From Chionis minor (taxonomy: Eukaryota > Chordata > Aves > Charadriiformes > Chionididae), in the NCBI GenBank assembly GCA_013398295.1, contig VZSF01017903.1, positions 2,736,706 through 2,800,705 of the forward strand: a DNA stretch of 64,000 bases, given 5' to 3'. Position numbers and translations under genes: made by a program. This document shows positions 39,501 through 49,500 of this stretch, one piece after another. Below the pieces are notes generated by a model, which searched no databases, was not told where the DNA came from, and saw only the letters and a list, made by a program, of their open reading frames with translations. Within the stretch, counting starts at the first letter, position 1, and every line of letters starts with the position of its first letter.

Positions 39501-42500
39501 GGCCCCAGGCTGCCAGTATCAGTTTCGCGTGAGCGCCAGCAATCCCTGGGGGATCAGCTTGCCCAGTGACCCATCTGAATTTGTGAGGCTGCCAGAGTAT
39601 GGTGAGTAGGGCACCGCGAGGAGGGGCTGATGCACGCAGGTGTCCACCTGTGCAGTCTATATGGTGTGCTTTGATGGGTCCCGATAAAAATACTGATCCT
39701 GGACATGGTAGGAATACAAGAAATCACCTGGGAGATGCTCAGAGCCAGCTCCTGCCACTAGAAAGACTTGTCAAGGCTGCTCCTCCAGCAGGGCTCGCAG
39801 TCTTCCTCTGCCACAGAAGCTATTGCAGTTTCCTAGCAGGTCCCTGCTTTGTATTCCAAGAACATTTCTTGTCTTCATTGGCGGGCAACTGGCTCCCCAT
39901 CCTGTCCAGTGTGTCCCCTTTCCTTTCCACAATGCTGGTAGCATCAGGGGCTTCTGCTGGGCAGCCCAGCTGGGGTCTGCAAGTCAGCTTGCAAAACATA
40001 CCCTCCCAAGTAATGCAGCCTGCATAGGAAGGCTGTGATGGAGGTGAGGCCCCAGCACGTGGTGCTGCAGGAATTTGGGGTACAGCTGACCCACGGCAGT
40101 GCTGTGAGCCGAGCTCACATTCCCCATGTTTTAGTAGCTCCAGTCCGTAACTAGGGCTGTGACTGGCTTGGATAGCCTGTGCTGGATGAAACGAGAGCTC
40201 TCATGGCATAGCTCTACCTCCCAGTTACACATAGACGTGCCCTAGACTGTCCGTGGGACCCTTTTCAGCCCTAAATCGCAAGGAGAGATTTGAATCCACC
40301 TTATCCATACATTCCCCTGGGGAACTCTGGCTTTTAGCGGTGTAACACAACTGGAGCTGTGCCTGAGCAGTATGAAACTGGACTCTTAGTGGAAATCTTT
40401 GCTGTTCTGAGAAATACAGTCTCACGTAATTTTAAAATATGCAGTTTATTGTCTACAGAAACTGTCGTTAACTTTACACTTTCTTGAATGTGCTTTGTTC
40501 TCCCAAAGACTCTGCTGCCGATGGTGCCACTATTTCATGGAAGGAAAACTTTGACCTCGCTTATGCAGAGCTGCATGAGATTGGGAGGTAATATTAACCA
40601 TGCTTATCACTGCAATAAAACATCAGAACAATGGCTTGAAGCTTTTTCCTTGGAAGAAAGTTTAAGTTGCTTTTTGTAGTTAACTTGAAAACTGCTGCTC
40701 CTTTCAAAGAGCATTGCACATTAAGTACTGATTAAAATACAGACGGGGTAAAATACGGACTAAATCCTGTTTTTCAAGATCGGTTGTGGTTTGAAGATTG
40801 CAACCTGGCTAACTTGTGAACGATTAGGCAGCCAAATCTCTGACAGCCACCGCTAGCTCTCGCTGGTATCTCCTCTGACATCTCTGATTCGATGTGGGCT
40901 TTTGAAGTCATGACAATTTGCTGGTTCTGGATGTGCTTAACCTCAGAGACTGAGTTTGCCGAATCACTTAGGCGTGTGACTGACTTAAAGCACATGCCGA
41001 AGCGCTTTGCAGATTGGGACGGTCAGTTGAACAGGAGCCTAAATAGGAGCTGAATACGTTGTCAGCCCTCAGTGCTCTGTGCAGACAACAGATAAGGGGC
41101 ATGCAAACAATTCGGGTTAATGCAGTTAGTTCTTCATCTCAGAGATCAGAGGCGAGTAATTCCGGGGCTGAAAGGAGAGGAGTCTCTCTGGTTCTGTAGA
41201 ATAGTGATGTATTGATAAGAGGCCAAGTTCAGCACATGGTTTCACCGAGTGATTTTACTTTCAGACTGGTACTAGGCACTAGCCTGTGTGAGTTTCCTAA
41301 ACGCTTTCACACCAGCTTTTTTCTAATTTATTACTGTGTGCCTGAAGCAGTGAGACAAAATGATAGGTTGGTGATTATTTAACAAGGCTTCTCTTGTAGT
41401 TGTCTGAGGAAAGTTTGGGCTCTTTATTAAAGCAACTGGAGAAGGGAGACCCACAGCTAAAAAAAGAGATAGAACCTGTAAAAGTGGTAGCAAATTGAAC
41501 CCAGGGGAGATTGTTACAGAGGACACCAGTATGGCTGCACAAAGCGAGGTGACACCGTTTGCTCTCAGTGTTTGCTAATCCCCAAAGAGTCTCTACACCC
41601 AGGGTAAGAGGCGGAGGCTCTTTGTTGGAAAAGGTTATGAACAACTAGTTAAGTCTGATTCCTTGTGAAATATTAATGCGCAGAATCAAATAACACTTTG
41701 AAAATCAGTCTGTTATTGCATCAAAAACCAAGCGTGATTAATTCATGAGGCCCTTTCATTATTCTGTGTTTTTGTGTTTCGGGTTTTTTTTTTTCCAGGG
41801 GACGATTCTCCATAGTAAAGAAATGCGTTCACAAAGCCACCCGGAAAGACGTTGCTGTAAAATTCATTAGTAAAAAAATGAAAAAGAGAGAGCAGGCAGC
41901 ACACGAAGCAGCTTTGTTACAGCACTTACAGCATCCTCAGTACATCACTATCCATGATACCTACGAGTCTCCTACATCTTACATCCTAGTTTTGGAACTG
42001 TAAGTACACAGAGCTTGAATTCAAGTGTCTGGGTAGGAATCACAGCCCTGTTAAAGCCAAGGACAAAATTCACCCTGACTTCAGTGGGGCAAAGAATTTG
42101 TCATCTGTTTTTTATTGATTGTGACATCAAATGCAATAGCCATTTTCTGCAGAGCTCCCACTGCCTTTTCTTTACAGTAAATAAGATTGAGGGACAAATA
42201 GAACTGCTTTCTTCTCCGTTGAAGCTTGGGTAATTGTATCAGCTGTTAGTTTGTCCCATTGAATAGCATCAGATTTATTTGGGCAGTTTTGTCCAACTTT
42301 ATAAATGTGTTTCAGCTAGATGGAAGCCTACATTATTCTAGTATTTCTTGGTAAAAAGAGCTGTGTAGCAACTGTGCTTGCCCCTGTAAGGAGAAATAGC
42401 AACCAAGATCCAAAATGCTCCTTTGTTATGGTATATCCAACAAAGTATATTTGGGCTATTTGCTTGTTTATTTATACATATAAATAAAACTAGGTGGAAA

Positions 42501-45284
42501 ACTTTTATTGGGTTAGTTTTCCCACAGAACATATTACCAGATGAAAATGTCAGTGATTTTTTTTTTCTGCATTATGCAACCAGCGCTATAAATAAACAGA
42601 TGAATACAAATAATTAAGAGGATCTGTTTTCAAAGGAATTGCCTCTGTCTATTGAATCCATCCTTAAGTAAATGAGTTTACTTTGAGACTGTTGCTAAAT
42701 TGTTCGAGGACTGGAGATAACAAGTGAGGATTAATCATTCTACCACTTCCATGGCCTGCGGTATCTTGAGATAGCATTAAATACTCATCAGATCTTGCAT
42801 TTTAGTTTCCTCCGTTTTTAGGTCACAAAGTTTCCATTGAAATTTTGTTTTCAAATATTAACTGTTCCTGGAGATACCATGTGATGTCTCACATGCAGAG
42901 TTTGATTTGTTTGTAGGATGGATGACGGTCGTCTCTTAGATTATCTAATGAACCATGATGAACTTATGGAGGAAAAAGTAGCTTTCTATATAAGAGACAC
43001 AATGGAAGCCTTGCAGTATCTTCACAATTGCAGAGTGGCTCACCTAGACATAAAGGTAAGAAGAAAAGAGAATTATGCTATTATTCAGTGCCCTGGTACA
43101 GAGAGTTCCCAGCTGCACAGACAGGGAGGAGGTGCAGTCTGTACCCCAGAGAGATGATCACTGACTGGCAAAGCACTGTCTTTCTCACCTGTTGACCAGG
43201 GAAAGGACTTACCGGCCTGCAGTGTAAGGTCTTTTTTCTTCCTTCAGACAAGAGATGCTCCTGTTTTCCTAATTCGCTGGTTTGTTGTCAAGAGCTTTCT
43301 GGATTTAATGATGTAGAAGGAGGATGTCTGAGACAAGAGTGAGATGTCACTAGCACCTGACCGAAGGGGAATGAGAAGATAAATCCAAGGCACATGGATT
43401 GGGCTCGCATCTGTACCAACTTAGCTACCGAGCTCCTCGAGCAGAGCTGGCTTGTGCCCAGGCAGCTGAGGGCAGCCCAGAAGGAGCGTGTGTCTCCCTG
43501 GCATCTGCAGCAGTGTCCTGGAGAGGAGGGCACAGGGGAGCAGGGGGTGGGCAGGGCCGGCAGGGGTAGAGGAAAAGCAGCAACACTGCGTCGCGCTGCA
43601 GAGCCCGAGAGGGGAACGTGGTGGGAAACGCACCCGGGGAGAGGTTCAGAGGAAGAACAAGCTGCGTTGTGGAGAAGAAATTCAATTCCCTGATGTCACG
43701 CTCAGTTAGATTAGCACAGCTTGTACCTCCTTTTGTTAGTGCACGTGGCAGGAAGCACTGCACTGTCCTGGATTCGGCATTGTACTGCTGTCCTCACCAA
43801 CATCACAGTTATCTTGGATAACAGACAATTAGCGATTGAAGTTATGATCAAGTGTTTTGGGTTTTGCGATCTGCAACGTTGATTCTGATCGTCAGGGATA
43901 TCAGATAATCTATAATTTTTTTGCAGACTTAAATGCCATTTAAAAATGGAGAATGAGAGATGAATTTAACTTTGTTGTATAGTGGACAATCCGGCTCTGA
44001 GGAGGTCTCTTCTCAACTCTCCAACCCCCAGGCATGTCAGATGAAGTGACGCTTTCATTCTTCTGCTGCCTGCTACCACCACAGAAAACATAATTCCCTT
44101 TGTACAGTACTTTATGTGAGCGTTAGTCCCAAAAGGCTAAATCATCCTGGTTTCTTTCAGTAAGATTGTTTGTATTCTCTGCTGCATTTATAGGACCTGT
44201 CAAAAAGTAGGTATCACTTGGAGGTAAGAAACTGCACTGAAATCTCTGTTTGATCATAAGATACTTCCCAGAAACAAGGTGGGAAGCCAATTTTCTGTGA
44301 CCTATTTACAGTTCTTCTGAATGAGGGGTGCTAAATAAAGCACCTTCTGTTGCTAAGTGGGAAGCAGGAGATGCACTGGTAGTGACAGCAGACCTAGCCA
44401 TGGACTGTCTTGTCCCGGGATCCTGCCCAAGACTGTGTTGACTTTGTCGACACAGACTGCACAAGAGAGGAGTAAGCAGAGAGATTTGAACAGCAGCGTA
44501 GTGAACTCTGCTTTATGTGTAGAGCTATGAGGCAGCAGTGGAACATGCATGAGGACGAGGGGCTACAGGACAGAAAAGCCAAGCTGGTTCCTTGTCATTT
44601 TCACTCCCCTGATGTGTGCGTACCTCACACATCTGATTAAATGTGAGTTTTAATTGGCTATTAAACCTAAATGAAATCTACGCATTTTATTTGCAAAAAT
44701 AAAATATAATTAAGTGTTTGTTACTATCTTTTCAACAGCCAGAAAATCTGCTCATTGATTTAAGAATCCCGGTACCTCGTGTCAAGATCATTGATTTGGA
44801 AGATGCTGTTCAGATCACAGGTCATTACCACATCCACCACCTCCTCGGGAACCCAGAGTTCACAGCTCCTGAAGTTATCCAAGGCCTTCCTGTCTCCCTG
44901 AGCACGGATATCTGGAGCATTGGGGTCCTCACCTACGTCATGTTAAGTGGTGTCTCTCCATTCCTGGATGAAAGCAAAGAGGAGACTTGTATCAATGTGT
45001 GCAGGGTAGATTTCAGCTTCCCGCCCGAGTACTTCTCCGATGTGAGTCATGCCGCCAGGGATTTCATCAACGTTATTCTCCAGGAAGACTTCAGGAGAAG
45101 GCCGACGGCAGCCACTTGTTTACAGCATCCGTGGCTGCAAGCACACAACAGCAGCTATTCCAAGATCCCGCTGGATACCTCCCGCTTGGCTTCCTTCATC
45201 GAGCGCCGCAGGCACCAGTACGACGTGCACCCAGTCCCCAGCGTCAAGAGTTTCCTGATGAGCAGGCTGAACCCCGGCACGTAA
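501..45284 (+). CDS. KALRN: KALRN (kalirin), 3' half: DH2-PH2-SH3-Ig-FN3-kinase, 5' partial
   Basis: Kalirin is a large Rho guanine nucleotide exchange factor of the Trio family that shapes dendritic spines and secretory-cell actin. I joined 22 exons with GT/AG borders. Their phases all fit and give one base of a split codon plus 1053 residues and TAA. Domains by residue of this partial chain: DH2 about 1-178, PH2 about 185-300, basic/Ser-Pro linker 303-382, SH3 about 386-455, acidic linker 507-526, Ig about 537-632, FN3 about 635-732, kinase about 752-1010. In the family the second DH-PH acts mainly on RhoA. The N-terminal half (Sec14, spectrin repeats, DH1-PH1) lies upstream of the window. 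The paralogue TRIO has the same architecture, but residue-level agreement with kalirin as I recall it, and UMPS as the next gene, favour KALRN. Confidence 0.97.
1843..1946 (+). CDS. KALRN: KALRN exon b: DH2
   Basis: Starts in phase 0 after ...cctaaag and ends two bases into a codon before gtaagt. It encodes [15 protein letters not shown] and then the [13 protein letters not shown] segment typical of Trio/kalirin DH2. Confidence 0.95.
4394..4463 (+). CDS. KALRN: KALRN exon c: DH2
   Basis: Completes the Asp codon split from the previous exon and encodes [20 protein letters not shown] then IKH. Acceptor tttctttcag, donor gtaagt, ending in phase 0. Confidence 0.95.
5046..5132 (+). CDS. KALRN: KALRN exon d: DH2
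   Basis: 29 codons encoding [20 protein letters not shown] followed by VAEYEAYFE. Acceptor ctttcacag, donor gtaagc, phase 0 at both ends, so the exon is symmetric. Confidence 0.96.
5924..6016 (+). CDS. KALRN: KALRN exon e: DH2 conserved core (CR3)
   Basis: 31 codons containing [19 protein letters not shown], the hallmark CR3 helix of DH exchange factors that contacts the GTPase switch regions. Acceptor atttttag, donor gtaagt, symmetric phase 0. Confidence 0.97.
7100..7150 (+). CDS. KALRN: KALRN exon f: DH2 helix
   Basis: A 17-codon exon reading [17 protein letters not shown], continuous with the CR3 helix. Acceptor tttctccag, donor gtacgt, symmetric phase 0. Confidence 0.95.
7493..7570 (+). 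CDS. KALRN: KALRN exon g: C-terminal helix of DH2
   Basis: 26 codons starting [20 protein letters not shown] and ending LQGFE. This is the last DH helix, which runs into the PH domain. Acceptor ccttaacag, donor gtatgt, symmetric phase 0. Confidence 0.96.
8485..8670 (+). CDS. KALRN: KALRN exon h: first half of PH2
   Basis: 62 codons. It begins [20 protein letters not shown], a PH beta1-beta2 strand pair, and contains [18 protein letters not shown], the typical PH strand FLF-x-x-x-I-I-F. Donor gtaaga after KKSIK, symmetric phase 0. Confidence 0.97.
11561..11594 (+). repeat. Perfect 17-base tandem duplication
   Basis: The unit agccaaaattgccaagc occurs twice with no spacer inside a KALRN intron. 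Confidence 0.9.
12171..12342 (+). CDS. KALRN: KALRN exon i: second half of PH2
   Basis: Begins [20 protein letters not shown] and includes the closing PH helix [20 protein letters not shown] with its invariant Trp. It ends one base into a codon before gtatgt. The upstream intron of 3.5 kb is ordinary in size. Confidence 0.97.
12343..17849 (+). other. KALRN introns flanking the linker exon j
   Basis: Introns 12343-16706 and 16946-17849. A two-copy 11-base repeat (agcccctgttt) lies near 14337-14358. Otherwise I see nothing beyond ordinary intron sequence. Confidence 0.6.
16707..16945 (+). CDS. KALRN: KALRN exon j: Ser/Pro-rich linker
   Basis: 79 codons without a folded domain. It starts [14 protein letters not shown] and is rich in Ser, Pro and basic residues, including LPPLKIS. 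It links PH2 to the second SH3 and carries several proline-directed or basophilic phosphorylation-like sites. It matches the kalirin linker as I recall it, with species differences. Donor gtactg. Confidence 0.94.
17850..18097 (+). CDS. KALRN: KALRN exon k: second SH3 domain
   Basis: 82 codons plus two bases. The fold signature is present: [20 protein letters not shown] (the ALYDY-like and RT-loop region), then [10 protein letters not shown] and [12 protein letters not shown] (the conserved Trp-Pro-x-N-I-L end). Acceptor ttttcacag, donor gtaagt. If the donor is not used, translation continues as Lys and then TAA (18099-18101), giving a natural short C terminus (next entry). Confidence 0.96.
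18158..18158. other. Single ambiguous base in a poly(A) run
   Basis: One N within an about 25-base A homopolymer at 18150-18173. This is a sequencing or assembly uncertainty, 57 bases after the short isoform's stop codon. Confidence 0.95.
18825..18945 (+). promoter_or_regulatory. KALRN: Poly(A) signal AATAAA with downstream G/T-rich element (short KALRN isoform)
   Basis: AATAAA at 18825-18830, then from about 50 bases later some 65 bases of ggttt/tttgg repeats, the arrangement expected of a strong vertebrate cleavage site. Confidence 0.7.
18871..21354 (+). other. KALRN intron after the short-isoform poly(A) site
   Basis: Begins with the G/T-rich tract downstream of the poly(A) signal. Several T homopolymers. 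No supported gene, RNA or repeat family. Confidence 0.6.
21355..21478 (+). CDS. KALRN: KALRN exon l: basic linker, first exon specific to the kinase form
   Basis: Completes Lys and then reads [20 protein letters not shown], a strongly basic stretch, ending NKVSVK in phase 0. Acceptor gtacaacag, donor gtgagt. No folded domain. This is the first exon present only when the SH3 exon's donor is spliced. Confidence 0.95.
22057..22111 (+). repeat. Compound microsatellite (TG)n-(TC)n
   Basis: Interrupted TG dinucleotides at 22057-22086, then TC dinucleotides at 22094-22111, within the intron 21479-22787. Confidence 0.85.
22788..22847 (+). CDS. KALRN: KALRN exon m: acidic Ser/Glu-rich linker
   Basis: A 20-codon symmetric exon reading [20 protein letters not shown]. 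It has CK2-like acidic serine sites. Acceptor caaacaag, donor gtagag. As a phase 0/0 exon it could be skipped without changing frame. Confidence 0.94.
24647..24680 (+). repeat. Degenerate 9-base tandem array around AAGCTT
   Basis: About four units of the form ggaaagctt / gaaaagctt / cgaaagctt in direct succession, each holding a HindIII-type hexamer or close variant. Confidence 0.75.
28245..28475. promoter_or_regulatory. CpG-rich patch inside KALRN intron (candidate CpG island)
   Basis: A local cluster of CpG dinucleotides (for example gaggcgagagcgagaag and gagcggcgcttgcggagcg) in an otherwise CpG-poor intron. Such patches in vertebrate introns often mark internal promoters or enhancers. No TATA box or defined transcript start is evident. 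Confidence 0.4.
33182..33209 (+). CDS. KALRN: KALRN exon n: 28-base microexon
   Basis: Encodes IINPNFIQE plus one base, flanked by ...tatctttcag and gtgagt. It joins the acidic linker to the Ig domain. Its length is not a multiple of three and its flanking phases differ (0 and 1), so skipping it would shift the frame of the whole Ig-FN3-kinase tail. The preceding intron is the largest in the window (10.3 kb). Confidence 0.93.
33680..33851 (+). CDS. KALRN: KALRN exon o: Ig-like domain, first part
   Basis: Reads [20 protein letters not shown], then [18 protein letters not shown]. The first Ig cysteine (QCK) and the core tryptophan (ITWK) of an I-set Ig domain are visible. Acceptor tcttccag, donor gtaagg. 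Confidence 0.96.
35962..36083 (+). CDS. KALRN: KALRN exon p: Ig-like domain, second part
   Basis: Encodes [20 protein letters not shown], then [13 protein letters not shown]. The D-x-G-x-Y-x-C motif gives the second Ig cysteine. Acceptor atccacag, donor gtagca. Confidence 0.96.
37562..37693 (+). CDS. KALRN: KALRN exon q: fibronectin III domain, first part
   Basis: Encodes [20 protein letters not shown], then [20 protein letters not shown]. The L-x-W and G-Y-x-V-E positions are those of FN3 strands B and C. Acceptor ttcccaag, donor gtaagc. Confidence 0.96.
39437..39601 (+). CDS. KALRN: KALRN exon r: fibronectin III domain, second part
   Basis: Encodes [20 protein letters not shown], then [20 protein letters not shown]. 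The Y-x-F-R-V-x-A-x-N-x-x-G motif is the canonical FN3 strand F/G signature. Acceptor aaatgcag, donor gtgagt. Confidence 0.96.
40509..40587 (+). CDS. KALRN: KALRN exon s: link from FN3 to kinase
   Basis: Encodes [20 protein letters not shown], then ELHEIGR, ending at the first residues of the kinase glycine loop. Acceptor ctcccaaag, donor gtaata. Confidence 0.94.
41799..41999 (+). CDS. KALRN: KALRN exon t: kinase N-lobe
   Basis: Contains the nucleotide loop [11 protein letters not shown] and [11 protein letters not shown] with the ATP-anchoring Lys (residue 780 of the partial chain), followed by [20 protein letters not shown] carrying the helix C Glu. Acceptor ttttttccag, donor gtaagt splitting the Leu codon. 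Confidence 0.97.
42917..43055 (+). CDS. KALRN: KALRN exon u: kinase helices D-E and catalytic loop start
   Basis: Begins [20 protein letters not shown] and ends [12 protein letters not shown]. The catalytic loop is HLD instead of HRD, with the base Asp kept (residue 870). HLD is characteristic of the Trio/kalirin and DAPK relatives. Donor gtaaga. Confidence 0.97.
44739..45284 (+). CDS. KALRN: KALRN exon v: kinase C-lobe and C terminus
   Basis: Starts [13 protein letters not shown], completing HLDIKPEN. The metal-binding DFG is replaced by DLE (residues 891-893), the APE motif reads APEVIQG, and the F helix is [20 protein letters not shown]. The [14 protein letters not shown] end of the kinase is present. 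The tail ends LNPGT and TAA at 45282-45284. Confidence 0.97.
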   Translation, partial: PENLLIDLRIPVPRVKIIDLEDAVQITGHYHIHHLLGNPEFTAPEVIQGLPVSLSTDIWSIGVLTYVMLSGVSPFLDESKEETCINVCRVDFSFPPEYFSDVSHAARDFINVILQEDFRRRPTAATCLQHPWLQAHNSSYSKIPLDTSRLASFIERRRHQYDVHPVPSVKSFLMSRLNPGT

Positions 45285-46505
45285 CGCCGCCCTCCCGGGG
45301 GTCCTACGCTGCTGGTCCTGAGGCGCAGGGAGCAAGCAGGCACAAAGCAGATCTGTCTGTACATAGTCCCAGATTTGGCGTTTGCATTTCACGTGGCTTC
45401 CCCAACTGCAGGGTACAAATCCCCAGGAACCTCGGGACCAAAGCAAAGCGGGACATGGCAGCGGGTACCCGCTCCCTCCCCTTGGCGACATGTCCTCTTG
45501 GGACATGTGCTACTGTCGCATCCACTGCGAAACAGGACCGTGGGAAGCGAACGCCAACTGGAAATGAGAGCCAAAATTGCAGTTGCCTTAATCTGTGTGA
45601 GGCAGCCTTATAAGAAGCCCTCTTGGTCTTGCTGGACTAATTGAAAAATGTGTGAAAGACTGGGAGTAGGATAGTCAGGGGGAGAGAGACTAGGCTGACC
45701 TTAGCATGTACTGCAGAACCGGACTGAAGTCAGTTTTTGCTGAAATCATTGCAAGCCCGCTCCAGGTTAACAGATGGATTTTGCCAGCCCCATATGCCTG
45801 GGTCTGCCATGATTTCCACGGGGACTTTGCTTGCATAGGACATGCAAGATCAGGCCTTAGTCACTGCTGGATCGGCTTCCGTGGTGGCGTGGCTTAGATA
45901 CACTCCCGTTGCGCGGTAGCGCTCAGACCAAAACCCCCCATTAATCCTTGGGCTTTCTGCTGTGTCGTCAACATGCAGTACCTTTCAGAGCTATGATTAA
46001 GGCAATTAATTCATTGGAGCATACAGCTGGTTTTGACTAAGCACAATGGGACTACGGTGGGTTTTTTAAAAGCATTTTATAAACACTGTACAGAAATCTT
46101 TTGCAAAACCTGTGCATTGAGAAAAGGCTGTGTCCAATTTTTGCAGTATCTGTAAAGTAGATGATGATGATGAAGACAATTTTTTCTATCACAGGTTTTC
46201 AGTATACATATATTGTATCATATATAAATATATATATAAAGGATCCTGTTCCATTTCTAGCTTCAGAATTGCTTGGTCCAAAGTCCATCTAAGCCTTTCA
46301 GAGTGCAGTAGGAGTGGTGAGTTCATCCTTGTGCTTACAGCTTGAAAATCGTTTTCAGTTTTTAAAGTATGTCATTTGTTTCATTTCCAAACTTGTAAAT
46401 ATCTCTCAGCTGCCGTTAGCACCTCATCACCAAAGCATTCGTGAGGATATTTTTATGTCCAGAGCCTAATTTGTAATAAAATAAAAAATATTCACAATTA
46501 AAACA
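45285..46505 (+). other. KALRN: KALRN 3' UTR (kinase-containing isoform)
   Basis: No ORF of note. The first 250 bases are GC-rich, then increasingly AT-rich with TTTTTAAAG, ATATAT runs (46204-46240) and short TGTAAAT elements. AATAAA occurs at 46475-46480, overlapping a second ATAAAA. Cleavage is expected within about 30 bases, so the end is approximate. Confidence 0.8.
46475..46480 (+). promoter_or_regulatory. KALRN: Poly(A) signal AATAAA (long KALRN isoform)
   Basis: Canonical hexamer in the sequence ttgtaataaaataaaaaata, about 1.19 kb after the stop codon. It is the first canonical AATAAA after the stop that has suitable AT-rich surroundings. Confidence 0.75.
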
Positions 46506-49500
46506 TTTCTCTCTTGCAAGCCAAGTTGCAACATCATCATATTGATGTTACAGTGACGGAGCCAGCCTTAAGCATAACCAACGCAGGGAGTCCGCAGTGA
46601 CAAATTAGCAGTTCGTAGGCTGGCCAAATCTTCCTCTTTAGCAAGTGGGACTGGGAAGGGAAACACCTCCCTGGCTGGGGCTTCCCCATCCTGCTGCCTC
46701 ACCATAAAACTCTACAGCCTTGGAGGGTGACAATCGAAGAGATTATTTTTTTTCCCCCCCGGCATGTGAGGACTTTGTCTCGGTGCTGAGTACCATTGCT
46801 GTGCCTGTAACGGGAAATGTCAGTTGTTACCAAAAGTTTTCCTAAGGAAAGGGCTTGATCTGACCGCATGTGCTTAGTATAGAGTCTCTTGTAAGGGTAA
46901 GAGTCGAATTTAATTTACCATCCAAGTAACTGTGCTGTGAGCCTGCAATGTATCTGCAGGAGCAAAAGCTGTCTCTGCCAGCAGGTGGTGGAGATACGCT
47001 GTGAGTGCTGTTAAGTTCTCAGGGCTCTGCTAGCCCTCTGCTTGACCCACCTCCAAGCTCCTGGTCGGAGACCTGGCCCTTCTCTCTCCGCAGGCTGGAG
47101 TGGTCAGTATTTTGCTAGTGGAGAGGAAAGGCAGCACAGCAAAAAACCCAGCGCTCAGCCCCGCACGCAGGCGATGCGGTGCAGGAACAGGCTTTGAGGT
47201 TGGGGAGCCACGGCCAGAAGGGTGAGCGCAGGTGCCCGAGCAGAGGCAGAAGTGGTGGACGAGGCCGTGTGGCGGATGGAGAGAGATCTAGTGCAGGGGG
47301 AGGCTGTGGAAAGGCTTGAAAGAGCCGGTGTTCACAGAAGGCTAAACCTTCTGGATGAGCTAGAACCTATCTCGGTTCCCCTCTGTAGCGCAGCAGCTAA
47401 TTTTCTACGCAATCCAGCAGCACCTCTTAGACAAAGACCAGACTCTCATCCTGAGCAAGAGTGTGAAGTATGCGATTTCTTAGCAACCGAAACTTCTTCA
47501 AACAGCAGTCATCAAGGGGTATCTTTAATTAGCACCAGCCTCAGGTACTTTCTCACTACAGGACTGTTTGTACTGCTTCCTATTTGTCAAAGCTGGCTTT
47601 TTGTGCTGTGATAGTGCTGCCCTTAAAAAAATATTTATGGAAGTGTGGTTTATAAAACCCACAGCTTTTATTAGGCCTGTGGGTACAGTTTAAGCCACAG
47701 TCTTTCTGCTTGGCATTAACTCAAACAAATTCTCATGTATCACGTGAAATAATGGAGTTATTATTTTATTTTCCTACCTCCTGCACTCACATCTCAAACT
47801 GTAACAGCAGACGCTCTGGATGCACGGGGGAAAAAGCTGGATTGTTTAAGCGGATATTTAAGCCTTTCATTGCTATCAAATAACAGAAAAAAAACCCAAA
47901 AGGCTGAAAGAGGGCACATGTTTAGGTATTGGTGCTCAGATTCAAAAAAGAGATTCCTTGACAAGGGAGAGCTGGAGGTGCTGAACTTGGAAGATTTTGA
48001 ATGTTACGGGGCTGCTTTCCTCAATGGTTCTGCTTTTTCTATGTTCATGCTAGAGAACTCCTCTTCCTGAGAGGCAGGGGGGCACCCCTATTCTTACAGC
48101 ACAGTCAGGAAAACCTGAACCTGTCAGTACTTCCAGATACGTCTGTGATTATCAGCCATTCTTGCATTTTATCTCAAAGATTTCTTTTGCCTGAATAATA
48201 GCAAGTTGACATGAAATGCTGCCGTGTGTTACATACAGAGGAAGCATTCTGACCCTGCTCTCTTGAGGTCTCTCTCAGCCAACCTGTGGCCTCCCTGCAG
48301 ACCCAACAGCTCCTGTAACTCTTGTGAACTGTAACTCTGCTGTAAAGAGATTACAGAAGCTCAGTGAGGAGGCCTGGAGGGAGCCCACCTAGCGAGAAGC
48401 ACCAGAGCCATCCCCCTTTGCACCGTTCTTCAACTACTATCTTGTTTTTGTGCACGAAATACTGCCTGTAACAAACATGGGGAAACACAGTTTCTCATAA
48501 AGCTCTGTTAGGCCTTTACAAAGCTCCCCAGAGAGTAGCTTACTCCGAGGGGAAGATTTCCACCTGCAGCTTTAGCACTCAGGGTATTCCCAAGACGGCC
48601 GAGTGAAGACATGATGGTAGCTGCATCCTCTAGCTTCCGCGGCAGCTTCAGGCCAACTAGAGTGACCAACAGGGACACTAGCAACAAAGCAGCACAAGCT
48701 CAGACCTGCAGGCTGGCACTGCGCACGCAGCCACCAGCCTCAGACATCTTGACGGTGGTCTGACCCTGCACTGACATCAAAGGGAAACAGAGCCCGGAGG
48801 GCACGGTGACATGTGGCAGCGCTCGTTAAGACAGCCGCAATTAAGGAATGTGTGTGGAAACGAGAAACTAACTCGCCTCTCTGTCCGCTTGGAGCAGCCA
48901 CGCCAGATAGTTTCACTCGTAGCCATCAACTAGGAAATCTGATTCCCGTGTAACGCTGTCAGCTCCCATCAGGTGTCCAAAGCAGTTGCTGTCCCCCCTG
49001 CCGTGGGTGATTCCCACCTCTCCACCCAGCTGCCAAGCCCCCTGTGCATCTTTCTACAGGGATGACACATGGCCAGCCCAGAGTTTTATACATTAATACT
49101 TTAAAGCAATCCAGGCTTTAAAATTTATAAAATATCTCTCTTCGTACTTGCACCAACGAGTCTTGTTTAGTCGTACTGTCCTTTGAGTTTAAATGACTAT
49201 TTTTTTTTTCAGTAACATTTATCTTTAAAAGCGTTTTACTTTCAAGCTAAGTTAATGCTGTGACAAAGTCTGTGCCCTCAACTGACCCGTTTTGTGGCTT
49301 CAGTGGAGTTCTTTAGCATTTCTGACGATACTATTAAGGCCTTTGGTACGGATACCGTGAATAAAGGCTAAATGCAGAACCGCACATTATGACCTGACTG
49401 TATATAACCATATCTTAATACCCTTGCAATGAGGGGACTGCATCAAGTGACCTGGGATAATATAAACTTTCAAGACATGTAAAGGCTAGTTGTATATACA

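Larger units (their letters stand above)
33210..44738 (+). other. KALRN introns between the Ig, FN3 and kinase exons
   Basis: Introns 33210-33679, 33852-35961, 36084-37561, 37694-39436, 39602-40508, 40588-41798, 42000-42916 and 43056-44738. Each begins GT and ends AG. I see no repeat family or extra gene. Minus-strand ORFs here are chance readings without domain signals. Confidence 0.6.

Noticed and set aside
44987..45613. 208-codon + strand ORF overlapping the last KALRN exon
   Set aside because: It is a shadow frame of the kinase exon. The true frame carries the conserved kinase motifs.
47222..47611. 129-codon + strand ORF in the KALRN-UMPS intergenic region
   Set aside because: Its composition is Glu/Arg/Ala-rich from GC bias, with no domain, no Kozak context that I trust and no adjacent promoter or poly(A) arrangement.
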